From assembly GCF_002944315.1 (NCBI RefSeq), contig NZ_CP024311.1, positions 1,898,501 through 1,962,500 of the forward strand: a stretch of 64,000 bases of DNA, given 5' to 3'. Made by a program: the position numbers and the translations under genes. The notes under the pieces were generated by a model that was not told the origin of the DNA, ran no database searches, and saw only the letters and a list, made by a program, of their open reading frames with translations. Position 1 is the first letter of the stretch. The number at the start of each line of letters is the position of its first letter. The stretch comes from Rhizobium sp. NXC24 (GTDB lineage: Bacteria; Pseudomonadota; Alphaproteobacteria; Rhizobiales; Rhizobiaceae). Below are positions 19,728 through 29,601 of the stretch, in pieces.

Positions 19728-19956
19728 AGCCAGCCATTTCCTGATCTCCCCCTCTATCGCCCACGCGTTTGGGGCGAGTTGTCATGTCCTTATCATGTTG
19801 CCGTCTTAGACCGTCTGCCGGAAAGGCAATCGGGCGCATCTCATTGTCGAATGTCTGGGCTCAGTGCCGGACGTATCGTTCGACGCGGCTTCAGGCCGGG
19901 TCTGGAGGTGAATGCCGTTCCAGCCAAAAGGGCTTTTTCATCAGGAGGATATTGCC

Positions 19957-21453
19957 GTGAAAAATGTGCATTCAATGACTTTGCCGCTGCTCTCCGTAGC
20001 GCTCGCCACTTTCGTTTTTGCTGCGCCGGCCGCAGCCCTCGCCGATAATTCCGTTACCGTCGGCAATGTCACGCTGGTCAACAAGGGCCGCGTCGCCGTC
20101 GGGCGCATCCCGGCCAATCAGCGCGACAAGTTCGGCGAGACCTTCGGCTCCGGTTCGGGCATGTCCATCGACACCAAGAGCTGGGTGCGCAATGCCGATG
20201 GTTCCTACAAGGGTTCGCTGTGGCTGCTGCCGGATCGTGGCTATAATGCTGTCGGCACTACCGACTATCGTCCGCGCCTCAACACCGTCGATATCCAGTT
20301 GACGCCGGTTGCTCCGGGCGCAACACCGCCGGCCGGCAAGGAACAGTCTGGCGTCGTCGCCAAGCTTGCCGACACCATACTGCTCACCGACAACAAGGGC
20401 GCCGATACGACCGGTCTCGACCCTGCTAACGGCACTCGCCATCCGGAAGGCAGCATGCCGCTGCTGCCTCAAGCGCCGAACGGCAAGATCTCGCTCGACA
20501 ACGAGGCCATCGCCCGTCTGTCCGACGGCACGATGTTCATCAGCGATGAATATGGCCCCTATATCTACCGCTTCTCCGCTACGGGCCTAATGATGTCTGC
20601 CACCCAGCCGCCGGCTGCACTGCTGCCGATGCGCAATGGCGCGGTGAACTTCGCTTCCAACAATCCGGGGCCGGGCGAAACGGCTCCCGATCCGAAGGAT
20701 CCGACGAGCGGCCGCCAGAACAACCAGGGCCTCGAGGGCATGTCGATGACCCCGGACGGTAAGTTCCTGATTGCCGTGCTGCAGTCGGCAACCCGCCAGG
20801 ATGGCGGCGATTCCAGCTCGACCCGACAGAACACCCGCGCGCTGATCTACGATGCCGCTGATCTGGCGCATCTGAAGCTCGTGCATGAATATGTCGTGCC
20901 GCTGCCGGTCTTTAAGGACGACAAGGGCAAGACGCTCGTCGCTGCCCAGAGCGAAATCGTGGCCCTGTCGCCGACAAACTTCCTGATGCTCGCTCGCGAT
21001 AGCGGCAATGGTTACGGTGTGAAGGGCGATAAGTCGCTTTACCGCAGCATCAACATCGTCGATGTCTCGGCGGCCACGGATATTGCCGGCAGCAAATTCG
21101 ATGCCGACACGGCGCTCGCTCCCAAGGGCGTTCTCGATCCGTCGGTAAAGCCGGCTGCGGTCAGCCAGTTCATCGATATCAACGATAGCGCCGATCTGGC
21201 TCGTTTCGGTCTCCACAATGGCGCGCCGAACGATCGGAACAACCTCTCCGAAAAGTGGGAGGCCATGTCGCTCGTCAGCGTGCAGGATCCGAAGCTGCCG
21301 GATGACTACTTCCTGTTTGTCGCCAACGACAACGATTTCCTCACCCAGGACGGTTTCCAGGTTGGCGCGGCCTATAAGGGCGATGGCGGAGGCGATGTCG
21401 ACACCATGTTCCAGGTGTTCCAGGTGACGATCCCCGGCCTGTCGGCCAAGTAA
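19957..21453 (+). CDS. secreted phytase-like esterase-like protein (PF13449 type)
   Basis: A 498-residue exported protein. I use the GTG at 19957, which has GGAGG eight bases upstream and gives a compact signal peptide (LLSVALATFVFAAPAAALA, cleavage before DNSV). The mature part resembles the esterase-like phytase domain: ADNSVTVGNV, LPDRGYNAVGTTDYRPRLNT, LDNEAIARLSDGTMFISDEY and KWEAMSLVSVQDP. Such proteins are annotated as esterase-like activity of phytase; the substrate is unknown. A convergent hairpin separates it from recG. Confidence 0.75.
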   Translation: MKNVHSMTLPLLSVALATFVFAAPAAALADNSVTVGNVTLVNKGRVAVGRIPANQRDKFGETFGSGSGMSIDTKSWVRNADGSYKGSLWLLPDRGYNAVGTTDYRPRLNTVDIQLTPVAPGATPPAGKEQSGVVAKLADTILLTDNKGADTTGLDPANGTRHPEGSMPLLPQAPNGKISLDNEAIARLSDGTMFISDEYGPYIYRFSATGLMMSATQPPAALLPMRNGAVNFASNNPGPGETAPDPKDPTSGRQNNQGLEGMSMTPDGKFLIAVLQSATRQDGGDSSSTRQNTRALIYDAADLAHLKLVHEYVVPLPVFKDDKGKTLVAAQSEIVALSPTNFLMLARDSGNGYGVKGDKSLYRSINIVDVSAATDIAGSKFDADTALAPKGVLDPSVKPAAVSQFIDINDSADLARFGLHNGAPNDRNNLSEKWEAMSLVSVQDPKLPDDYFLFVANDNDFLTQDGFQVGAAYKGDGGGDVDTMFQVFQVTIPGLSAK

Positions 21454-21467
21454 CGGCCTTTTGATCT

Positions 21468-21494
21468 GGATGGACGCGATTGCCGCGTCCATCC
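21468..21494. terminator. hairpin between convergent phytase-like gene and recG
   Basis: A perfect 11-bp stem, GGATGGACGCG (21468-21478) with CGCGTCCATCC (21484-21494), five-base loop, placed exactly between two converging stop codons. T-runs are poor on both sides (CCTTTTGATCT upstream only), so termination would be modest, but the placement suggests a shared bidirectional terminator. Confidence 0.6.
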
Positions 21495-21496
21495 AC

Positions 21497-23602
21497 CTAT
21501 CCCGCCCTAAGGAACCGGATCGCCTCGTCGCGGCGGAAAAGATAGAGCAGGGTGCGCACCGCCATGCCGCGCTCGCCCGTCAGCTCCGGATCGCGCTCAA
21601 TGAGATAGGCGGCGTCCTTGCGAGCGATTTCCAAGAGATCGGCATGGGCTTCGAGGCTGGCGATGCGGAAGCCCGGCGTGCCCGACTGGCGCGTGCCAAG
21701 CAACTCACCCTCGCCACGCAGCTTCAGGTCTTCCTCGGCAATTCGGAACCCATCCTCCGTGTCGCGCATGATCGAGAGCCTCGCATGGCCGGTTTCGCCG
21801 AGTGGCCCCTTGTAGAGCAGGATGCAGGTGGATGCCTCGTCGCCACGTCCGACGCGCCCACGCAACTGGTGCAACTGCGCCAGGCCGAAACGCTCGGCAT
21901 GCTCGATCACCATGATGGTCGCATCCGGCACATCGACGCCGACCTCGACGACAGTCGTAGCAACCAGCAGGCGGATCTCGCCATTCTTGAAGGCCATCAT
22001 CACGGCATCTTTTTCCGGTCCGCTCATGCGGCCGTGAATGAGCCCGATGCCGGGTCCGAGCGCCTTGGTCAAACTTGCGTGCCGCTCCTCGACCGACATT
22101 AAATCGGATTCTTCGGTTTCCTCCACAAGTGGGCATATCCAATAGGCCTTTTTGCCTTCGGATAAAGCGCTCTTCAGCCGTGAAACGATATCGCCGGTTC
22201 GTTCCGTCGGAATGGTGATCGTCTGGATCGGCTTGCGTCCGGCGGGCTTTTCCGTGAGCTTGGAGACATCCATGTCGCCGAAGGCGGCGAGCACAAGCGT
22301 CCGCGGGATCGGCGTTGCCGTCATGACCAGCATATGCGGCGAGATACCCTTCGCCGTCAGCCGCAAGCGCTGGTGTACGCCGAAGCGGTGCTGCTCGTCG
22401 ACGACGGCCAGCATGAGATTGGCGTAGGTCACGCTGTCCTGAAACAGCGCATGCGTGCCGATGACAATCTGCGCTTCGCCGGAGGCGATACGTTCCAGGA
22501 TGGCGTCGCGCTCGCGGCCCTTGGTGCGCCCGGTCAGCACTTCGACGGAGAGATTGGCACCGGCCGCGAATTTCGAGATCGTCGCATGATGTTGCCGCGC
22601 CAAAATTTCGGTCGGCGCCATCAACACCGCCTGACCGCCGCTTTCGATGACCGCGGCAATCGCCATCAGCGCCACCAGCGTCTTGCCGGCGCCGACATCG
22701 CCCTGCAGCAGCCGCAGCATGCGCTCCGTTCCGGCCATATCCTTGAGAATATCGGCCACGGCCTCCCTCTGACTGTTCGTCATCGAGAAGGGAAGGGATT
22801 CCAATATGTTCTGGCTGATTGTTCCCGTGGGATGCACAGGCTGCCCGGCAACCTTGCGCAGACGCTGACGCACCAGCGACAGCGACAACTGCCCGGCGAG
22901 GAATTCGTCATAGGCAAGCCTACGACGGGCCGGCGCCTGGGGATCGATATCGGCGGCATCCCGCGGCGCGTGCAGCATGTGAAAGCTGTCTGAGATGGAG
23001 GGGAAGCCCTGCTTCTGCGTGAGCGCCGCATCGTCCCATTCGGGCAGTTGCGGCATGCGCGTCATCGCCCCTTCAATGGTCTTGCGCAGGAATTTCGGCG
23101 AGAGCCCGGCGGTCAGGGGATAAACCGGCTCGACAAGCGGCAGGTTCTCCGCCTCGCTTTCGCGCATGATATAGTCCGGATGCACCATCGACGGGCGGCC
23201 GTTGAACCAGTCGACCTTGCCGCTGACGGTCACCACCTCATCGATCGGCAGTTGCTTTTCCAGCCATTGCGCCTTGCCACGGAAGAACACCAGACCGAGT
23301 TCGCCGGTTTCGTCATGCAGGAAGACGCGATAGGGCACATTGCTGCGTGGATTCGGCGGCGGCTGATGGCGGTCGACGCGGCCCGTGATGGTGACGATCG
23401 TGCCCTGGGGCGCGCGAGCAATGCCCGGCTGCTCGCGCCGGTCGATGATGGAATGCGGTGCATGGAAGAGCAGATCGATGACGCGGCAGTCGTCTATGCT
23501 CTCCCGATCGAGCAGCTTCACCAGCAGTTCGGCAAGCTTCGGCCCAACGCCGGGCAGCGAAGAGACGGAAGCAAAGAGTGGATCGAGCACGGCGGGACGC
23601 AT
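21497..23602 (-). CDS. recG: ATP-dependent DNA helicase RecG
   Basis: A 701-residue helicase that remodels stalled replication forks and Holliday junctions. From the N terminus there is the wedge region with an OB fold (TGRVDRH, VSGKVDWFNGRPSMVHPDY), Walker A LLQGDVGAGKTLVALMAI near residue 285, the AVVDEQHRFGVHQR (DEQH) box, TATPIPRTLVLAAFGDMDVS, and the C-terminal helicase motifs ATTVVEVGVDVPDA and LHQLRGRVGRG. The ATG at 23602 gives the usual length; a longer open frame upstream is discarded. It is divergent from sdhE-mfd. Confidence 0.96.
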   Translation of the reverse strand: MRPAVLDPLFASVSSLPGVGPKLAELLVKLLDRESIDDCRVIDLLFHAPHSIIDRREQPGIARAPQGTIVTITGRVDRHQPPPNPRSNVPYRVFLHDETGELGLVFFRGKAQWLEKQLPIDEVVTVSGKVDWFNGRPSMVHPDYIMRESEAENLPLVEPVYPLTAGLSPKFLRKTIEGAMTRMPQLPEWDDAALTQKQGFPSISDSFHMLHAPRDAADIDPQAPARRRLAYDEFLAGQLSLSLVRQRLRKVAGQPVHPTGTISQNILESLPFSMTNSQREAVADILKDMAGTERMLRLLQGDVGAGKTLVALMAIAAVIESGGQAVLMAPTEILARQHHATISKFAAGANLSVEVLTGRTKGRERDAILERIASGEAQIVIGTHALFQDSVTYANLMLAVVDEQHRFGVHQRLRLTAKGISPHMLVMTATPIPRTLVLAAFGDMDVSKLTEKPAGRKPIQTITIPTERTGDIVSRLKSALSEGKKAYWICPLVEETEESDLMSVEERHASLTKALGPGIGLIHGRMSGPEKDAVMMAFKNGEIRLLVATTVVEVGVDVPDATIMVIEHAERFGLAQLHQLRGRVGRGDEASTCILLYKGPLGETGHARLSIMRDTEDGFRIAEEDLKLRGEGELLGTRQSGTPGFRIASLEAHADLLEIARKDAAYLIERDPELTGERGMAVRTLLYLFRRDEAIRFLRAG

Positions 23603-23774
23603 GGCCGGCAAAATGCGACGGGGAGGGTGGCTTGGCAAGGCCTGACGGTCATGCTGGCCTTTTCGAGGCGCACACTCCCCGGAAAATTGCACGCCGCATG
23701 CTTTTTTCCGAAAAACCGGTTCCCACCTTTCAAGGCTGGTTTTATAGAGACGCATCAACATAAAGGTGTTTTTG

Positions 23775-24089
23775 ATGACTGGGCTGACTCTCAGCAGTGC
23801 CGATCTCGATCCCCGCCGCCGGCGCATTCTGTTTCGCTGTTGGCATCGCGGTATCCGCGAGATGGATCTTGTGTTCGGTCAGTTCGCCGACAACGAATTG
23901 CCCGGGCTTGCCGAGGCCGATCTCGATGAACTCGAGCGCATCATGGCCGAGGAAGATAACGATCTCGTCAAATGGATACTCGGAACGCAGCCGGTACCGG
24001 AGCATCTACGGACGCCGCTGTTCATGCGCCTTGCCGCCTATAAGCCCGATTTCGAGCAGATCGCCGAAAAGCTTGGGATAACCAGATGA
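23775..24089 (+). CDS. sdhE: succinate dehydrogenase flavinylation/assembly factor SdhE
   Basis: A 104-residue protein of the SdhE (Sdh5, YgfY) family that assists covalent FAD attachment to the succinate dehydrogenase flavoprotein. The diagnostic RGxxE motif is present as RGIRE (residues 25-29), followed by the acidic helix LPGLAEADLDELERIMAEED. The ATG at 23775 has AAGG about eight bases upstream; an in-frame GTG at 23766 is an alternative. Its stop overlaps the mfd start as ATGA, so the two are translationally coupled. Confidence 0.88.
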   Translation: MTGLTLSSADLDPRRRRILFRCWHRGIREMDLVFGQFADNELPGLAEADLDELERIMAEEDNDLVKWILGTQPVPEHLRTPLFMRLAAYKPDFEQIAEKLGITR

Positions 24090-27000
24090 TCCCTGGTTTC
24101 GACGCGAAGAAACTGATCGCGGCAAGCGAGCCGCTGACGATCGGCCACGTTCCCGCCGGCCTGGAGCCTTTCCTGCTGGCTGAACTGGCGAGAACCGGCC
24201 AACCGGTTGCCTATGTCATGTCCGACGGCCAGCACATGGCCGATGTCGAACAGATGCTCGGCTTCATCGCGCCCGAAATTCCGGTATTGACGCTGCCCGC
24301 CTGGGACTGCCTTCCCTATGACCGCGTTTCGCCAAGCTCCGATACCTCAGCCCGCCGTCTGGCGGCACTCTCAGGCCTCATCGCCCACCATCACAAGCCG
24401 CATGCGGCGATCGTCCTGGTGACGGTCAATGCTATGCTGCAGAAGGTCGCGCCGCAGGATGTGATCGAAAGCCTGGCCTTCTCGGCCCGGCCGGGCAATC
24501 AGGTGCGCATGGACGACATCGCTAGCCGTCTGGAGCGCAATGGCTTCGATCGCGTTGCGACCGTGCGCGAAGTCGGCGAATATGCCGTGCGTGGTGGTAT
24601 CCTCGATGTCTTCGTGCCGGGCACGGAAGAGCCGGTGCGCCTCGATTTTTTTGGCGACACGCTGGAAAGCATCCGCAGCTTCGATCCCGCCAGCCAGCGC
24701 ACCACCGGCCAGATCCGCTCCCTCGATCTCAATCCGATGAGCGAGGTAACGCTGACGCCGGATACGATCAGTCGTTTCCGCAAGAACTATCTTTCCGCTT
24801 TCGGCGCGGCGACGCGCGACGACGCGCTCTATGTCGCCGTCTCGGAAGGCCGCCGCTATGCCGGCATGGAACACTGGCTACCGCTGTTCTACGAGAAGCT
24901 GGAGACTGTTTTCGATTATCTCCGCGGCTTCCGGCTCGTCACCGACCATACGGTGCGCGAAGCTGCCGAGGAGCGCTCCAAACTCGTTTTCGACTATTAC
25001 GATGCTCGTCTGAATTCCGGGCAGGCGGCCAAGGGGCAGATGGCGCAAGGCACGCCCTATAAGCCGGTAACGCCCGGCCAGCTCTATCTTGACGGCGGCA
25101 CCTTCGCCAAAGCGCTCGATGCCTTCGATGCCATGCGCATCTCGCCTTTCAATGAACACGAAGGCGAGGCCCGCCGCGTTGTCAGCGTCGATGCCCGGCA
25201 GGGGCCGCGCTGGGCGCGGTCCGCGACCGAGAGTGCCGACAGCGAGCGCGTCAACGTCTTCGATGCCGTCGTCAAACATATTGCCGACAAGCGGGCTGCG
25301 GGCGGCAGGGTGCTGATTTCAGCCTGGACGGAAGGTTCGCTCGATCGCCTGTTGCAGGTGTTGGCCGAACACGGGCTGGCTCGCGTCAAGACAATCGAGG
25401 CTTTCAAGGACCTCAACACCCTGGCGAAAGGCGAGGCGGCTGCGGCCGTGCTGAGCCTGGAAGCAGGCTTCGAGGCTGGCGATCTCATCGTCATCGGCGA
25501 GCAGGACATTCTCGGCGACCGCATGGTGCGCCGCTCCAAGCGCCGCAAGCGCGCCGCCGATTTCATCTCCGAAGTGGCCGGTCTCGACGAGGGTTCGATC
25601 GTCGTTCACGCCGAGCACGGCATCGGCCGTTTCGTCGGTCTGCGCACCATCGAGGCCGCCGGCGCGCCGCATGCCTGTCTTGAGCTACAGTATGCGGACG
25701 AGGCCAAGCTGTTCCTGCCGGTCGAAAACATCGATCTCCTGTCGCGCTACGGCGGCGAGGGCACCGAGGCGCAGCTCGACAAGCTTGGCGGCGGCGCCTG
25801 GCAGATGCGCAAGGCCAAGCTCAAGAAGCGCCTGCTGGATATGGCGGGCGCCCTGATCCGCGTCGCGGCAGAACGGCTGACGCGGCATGCGCCGGTGCTG
25901 ACCTCGCCGGAAGGGCTCTATGACGAGTTCGCCGCGCGCTTCCCCTACGACGAGACCGAAGACCAGATGAACGCCATCGATGCGGTGCGCGACGATCTCG
26001 GCGCCGGCCGCCCGATGGATCGCCTCGTCTGCGGCGACGTTGGTTTCGGCAAGACGGAAGTGGCCCTGCGCGCCGCCTTCGTGGCCGCCATGAACGGCGT
26101 GCAGGTCGCCGTCGTCGTGCCGACGACGCTGCTTGCCCGTCAGCATTTCAAGACCTTCTCCGAGCGTTTCCGCGGTTTGCCGATCCGTGTGCAGCAGGCT
26201 TCGCGCCTCGTTGGCGCCAAGGATCTGGCACTGACCAAGAAGGAAGTGGCCGACGGCAAGACCGATATTGTCGTCGGCACGCATGCGCTGCTCGGCGCCG
26301 GCATCCAATTCGCCAATCTAGGCCTGCTGGTCATCGACGAAGAACAGCACTTCGGCGTCAAGCATAAGGAGCGCCTGAAGGAGCTGAAGAGCGACGTGCA
26401 TGTGCTGACGCTGTCGGCAACGCCGATTCCGCGCACGCTGCAGCTTGCCATGACGGGCGTGCGCGAACTGTCGCTGATCACTACGCCGCCGGTCGACCGT
26501 ATGGCGGTGCGCACCTTCATCTCGCCCTTCGATTCGCTAGTCATCCGCGAAACGCTGATGCGCGAGCACTATCGCGGCGGCCAGAGCTTCTATGTCTGCC
26601 CGCGTCTGGCCGATCTCGCCGACATCCACGCCTTCCTGCAGTCCGATGTGCCGGAGCTGAAAGTGGCCGTCGCCCATGGCCAGATGCCTGCCGGTGAGCT
26701 CGAAGACATTATGAACGCGTTCTATGAAGGGCGCTATGACGTGCTGCTCTCGACGACCATCGTCGAATCCGGCCTCGACGTGCCAACGGCCAATACGCTG
26801 ATCGTCCACCGCGCCGACATGTTCGGCCTGGCGCAGCTCTATCAGTTGCGTGGCCGCGTCGGCCGGTCGAAAGTGCGCGCCTTCGCCCTGTTCACCCTCC
26901 CGGTCAACAAGGTGCTGACGACGACGGCGGAGCGCCGCCTGAAGGTGCTGCAGTCGCTCGATACGCTCGGCGCCGGCTTCCAGCTCGCCAGCCACGACCT

Positions 27001-27586
27001 CGATATTCGCGGCGCCGGCAATCTGCTGGGCGAGGAGCAGTCCGGTCATATCAAGGAAGTGGGCTTCGAGCTTTATCAGCAGATGCTCGAAGAGGCTGTT
27101 GCCGAGGTCAAGGGCGTTGACGAGATCCAGGACACCGGCTGGTCGCCACAGATTTCCGTCGGCACGCCCGTCATGATCCCCGACGATTACGTGCCGGACC
27201 TGCACCTGCGCATGGCGCTCTATCGCCGTCTCGGCGAGATCACCGAGATCAAGGAGATAGACAGTTTCGGTGCCGAAATGATTGACCGCTTCGGCCCGAT
27301 GCCCATCGAAGTGCAGCATCTCCTCAAGATCGTCTACATCAAGTCGCTCTGCCGCGTCGCCAATGTCGAAAAGCTCGACGCCGGCCCGAAGGGCGTCGTC
27401 GTGCAATTCCGCAATAAGGAATTCCCGAACCCCGCCAACCTCGTCGGCTATATCGCCAAGCAGGGCACAATGGCGAAAATCCGCCCCGACCAGAGCGTAT
27501 TCCTGACGCGAGATCTTCCGACGCCGGAAAAGCGGCTGCAGGGCGCGGCTGTGGTTATGACGCAGTTGGCGGAATTGGCGAAGTAG
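24086..27586 (+). CDS. mfd: transcription-repair coupling factor Mfd
   Basis: A 1166-residue ATPase that displaces stalled RNA polymerase from DNA lesions and recruits UvrA. The N-terminal UvrB-like module is followed by the RNA polymerase interaction domain with GSIVVHAEHGIGRFVGL near residue 510, then the RecG-like translocase with Walker A VCGDVGFGKTEVALRA near 650, the VIDEEQHFGVKHKE box, SATPIPRTLQLAMTGVRELS and the LYQLRGRVGRSK motif. The C-terminal TRCF domain is intact. The gene overlaps sdhE by four bases. The neighbouring recG shares the same helicase module. Confidence 0.97.
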   Translation: MIPGFDAKKLIAASEPLTIGHVPAGLEPFLLAELARTGQPVAYVMSDGQHMADVEQMLGFIAPEIPVLTLPAWDCLPYDRVSPSSDTSARRLAALSGLIAHHHKPHAAIVLVTVNAMLQKVAPQDVIESLAFSARPGNQVRMDDIASRLERNGFDRVATVREVGEYAVRGGILDVFVPGTEEPVRLDFFGDTLESIRSFDPASQRTTGQIRSLDLNPMSEVTLTPDTISRFRKNYLSAFGAATRDDALYVAVSEGRRYAGMEHWLPLFYEKLETVFDYLRGFRLVTDHTVREAAEERSKLVFDYYDARLNSGQAAKGQMAQGTPYKPVTPGQLYLDGGTFAKALDAFDAMRISPFNEHEGEARRVVSVDARQGPRWARSATESADSERVNVFDAVVKHIADKRAAGGRVLISAWTEGSLDRLLQVLAEHGLARVKTIEAFKDLNTLAKGEAAAAVLSLEAGFEAGDLIVIGEQDILGDRMVRRSKRRKRAADFISEVAGLDEGSIVVHAEHGIGRFVGLRTIEAAGAPHACLELQYADEAKLFLPVENIDLLSRYGGEGTEAQLDKLGGGAWQMRKAKLKKRLLDMAGALIRVAAERLTRHAPVLTSPEGLYDEFAARFPYDETEDQMNAIDAVRDDLGAGRPMDRLVCGDVGFGKTEVALRAAFVAAMNGVQVAVVVPTTLLARQHFKTFSERFRGLPIRVQQASRLVGAKDLALTKKEVADGKTDIVVGTHALLGAGIQFANLGLLVIDEEQHFGVKHKERLKELKSDVHVLTLSATPIPRTLQLAMTGVRELSLITTPPVDRMAVRTFISPFDSLVIRETLMREHYRGGQSFYVCPRLADLADIHAFLQSDVPELKVAVAHGQMPAGELEDIMNAFYEGRYDVLLSTTIVESGLDVPTANTLIVHRADMFGLAQLYQLRGRVGRSKVRAFALFTLPVNKVLTTTAERRLKVLQSLDTLGAGFQLASHDLDIRGAGNLLGEEQSGHIKEVGFELYQQMLEEAVAEVKGVDEIQDTGWSPQISVGTPVMIPDDYVPDLHLRMALYRRLGEITEIKEIDSFGAEMIDRFGPMPIEVQHLLKIVYIKSLCRVANVEKLDAGPKGVVVQFRNKEFPNPANLVGYIAKQGTMAKIRPDQSVFLTRDLPTPEKRLQGAAVVMTQLAELAK

Positions 27587-27598
27587 ACGGGAGGCTCA

Positions 27599-28396
27599 TC
27601 AGTCGCCTTTGCGGCTGATGAAGAGCCCCGTTTCCTTCTCGGTTTCAAGCACGCCGTTACCAGCCTCGAACGCCTCGGCAATTGCCTTGCGAAATTCGGC
27701 AAGCTGCGCCTCGTCGGCCTCATCGCCGGGAGGATAGGAGGTGAGGGCGCGGTACACGTCTTCCGGCTCCGTCACGCGAAGGCGAGCCGGATGCTCGGTC
27801 ATCCTGACATTTCCGAATTGGCTCTGCATGAGCCGTTCAGCGGCATCGTAGCCGAAGGCCGCGCCGGCGGGGTCATAGGGCGGGCTGCCGAATACGGTGG
27901 TCAGCTCGTACATCTTGCGCATGTTGCCGGCTCCGTTGGTCGTCACTGCGAGGAAGCCGCCCGGCTTCAGCACGCGATGCATTTCCGCGATGGCTTTGAA
28001 AGGGTCCGGCAGGTGATAGAACATATGCATCGCGATGACGGCATCAAAGGAGCCATCCGCAAAGGGCAGGGCCGCAGCATCGGCCCGCTCACCAGTGACG
28101 CCGGCAAAGGGCAATGCCCTGCATCGCTCCATGGCTTCTTGAATCATGCCGGGAGAAAGATCGGCAAGCGTCAGGTCCAGATTTGCCGGTAGTGACGCGA
28201 CCGTTGCCGCCCAGAACCAAGCGGGGCCACAGCCGATATCGAGAATGCGATCTCCGGATTTCAACGGAAGCTGCTGGGCGACCCATGGAAACCAGCCGAT
28301 TTCTGCAACGGCATATTCGCTGTTCAGCCGGCCGCGCGCAGCCAGCTTTCTGCTATCCGCATATTGCTTGTCATTGACAGAGGTTATCGACGACAT
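27599..28396 (-). CDS. class I SAM-dependent methyltransferase
   Basis: A 265-residue protein with the methyltransferase fold of the Methyltransf_11 type. The SAM-binding motif I is ILDIGCGPAWFWAATVAS near residue 51, an acidic residue ends strand 2 (LTLADLS), and FDAVIAMHMFYHLPDP with EMHRVLKPGGFLAVTTNG form the later motifs. The acceptor is unknown. The start has GGGAGACA upstream. It converges on mfd with only 12 bases between stop codons. Confidence 0.8.
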   Translation of the reverse strand: MSSITSVNDKQYADSRKLAARGRLNSEYAVAEIGWFPWVAQQLPLKSGDRILDIGCGPAWFWAATVASLPANLDLTLADLSPGMIQEAMERCRALPFAGVTGERADAAALPFADGSFDAVIAMHMFYHLPDPFKAIAEMHRVLKPGGFLAVTTNGAGNMRKMYELTTVFGSPPYDPAGAAFGYDAAERLMQSQFGNVRMTEHPARLRVTEPEDVYRALTSYPPGDEADEAQLAEFRKAIAEAFEAGNGVLETEKETGLFISRKGD

Positions 28397-28546
28397 ATCC
28401 GGTTGTCTCCCGATCTGGTGCCGAAAATCCCGCGTTTTTCCTTCTAGCGCAGCCCCGAAACATGCAAGTCTCAGCGGTCCGCCAATTGCGATCCGCAGCC
28501 TACAATAGACGCCTGTTGAACGCTAACTCTCTTTATGGTTGGCTTA

Positions 28547-29464
28547 TTATAGCGTTCCGGCGAAGGCCGCTGCAGCCAGCAATACGCCTGTAAGAATGTT
28601 CGCCAGAAACAGTCGGTAATTCACCTCGGGGCGCGAAAGATCGAGGCGCCAGGTCTGCCAGCAGAGATGTGCGGCGATGACAAGCATCCCGATGACGTAG
28701 GGCAATGACATGCCGACCATCCATCCACCAACCGACCATGCTGCAACGGTCATGGCGTAGAACAAGCCGATACACGCCTTGCCGTGCTTACCAAACAGGA
28801 TTGCGGTCGATTTCAAACCTAGTCGCCTATCGTCGCGAACATCGACATAGGCATAAACGGTATCGTATCCGATCTGCCAGGCGATAGCTCCGAGCCACAT
28901 CAGAAGCGCACCGGCCGGGATCTTGCCGATGACCTCCGACCACGCCATCAGCATTCCCCAATTGAATGCCGCGCCAAGAACGGCCTGAGGCCAATATGTG
29001 AACCGCTTGCAGAGCGGATAGACAAAGACGAGGGGCAAAACGCAGATTGCGACGAGGCGTGTATAGGGCGTCAGGAAGAACAGAAGCAAAGCGGCCAGCG
29101 TGAGTTCCGCCGCCAGAAACATGAGCGCCTGTGGCACGCCGATCTGCTCGCTCGCCAAAGGTCGAAAGCGGGTCCGTTCCACATGGCCGTCGAACTTCCG
29201 ATCCGCAATGTCGTTGACCGTGGAGCCTGCGCTCCTCATCAGCAATGCGCCGAGCGAGAAGATGAACAGATGCCGAAGGTCCGGAAAGCCTTGCGAGGCT
29301 TGGATAAGCGCGGCCCAGCACGGGAAAAGAGTGAGCCATATGCCGACCGGGCGATCCAGCCGTGCGAGCCGCGTATAGGGTCTCAATGCCGAAGGCAAAC
29401 GGCGATCCACCCAGTCGCCTAGCTTTATATCGCTTAAATCGGGGCGGGCAGAAGCGCTCATCAT
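28547..29464 (-). CDS. ubiA: 4-hydroxybenzoate polyprenyltransferase
   Basis: A 305-residue membrane enzyme that prenylates 4-hydroxybenzoate in ubiquinone synthesis. The first aspartate-rich motif is NDIADRKFDGHVERTRFRPL near residue 80 and the second is YAYVDVRDDRRLGLKSTAIL near 205; RPVGIWLTLFPCWAALIQA marks the start of the first membrane helix. I start it at the double ATG (29464 or 29461), which gives the family length; the open frame running further upstream is antisense noise over the next gene. No strong ribosome site is seen. Confidence 0.93.
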   Translation of the reverse strand: MMSASARPDLSDIKLGDWVDRRLPSALRPYTRLARLDRPVGIWLTLFPCWAALIQASQGFPDLRHLFIFSLGALLMRSAGSTVNDIADRKFDGHVERTRFRPLASEQIGVPQALMFLAAELTLAALLLFFLTPYTRLVAICVLPLVFVYPLCKRFTYWPQAVLGAAFNWGMLMAWSEVIGKIPAGALLMWLGAIAWQIGYDTVYAYVDVRDDRRLGLKSTAILFGKHGKACIGLFYAMTVAAWSVGGWMVGMSLPYVIGMLVIAAHLCWQTWRLDLSRPEVNYRLFLANILTGVLLAAAAFAGTL

Positions 29465-29601
29465 CCAAATCCGGCGGCTAAATCGAGGACGCAAAATAGA
29501 GGCTTTTGCGCATGCTGCAACAGCCGGAATCGGCCTGCGCCAATTTGGCCTGGACATTGCCGACGACATCCACCGCCCGGCGCCAAAACCCCAATCTTCC
29601 C

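Noticed and set aside
23603..23827. N-terminal extension of RecG by 75 residues
   Set aside because: The extension is basic and unlike RecG; the ATG at 23602 gives the normal family length, and the extension would overlap sdhE.
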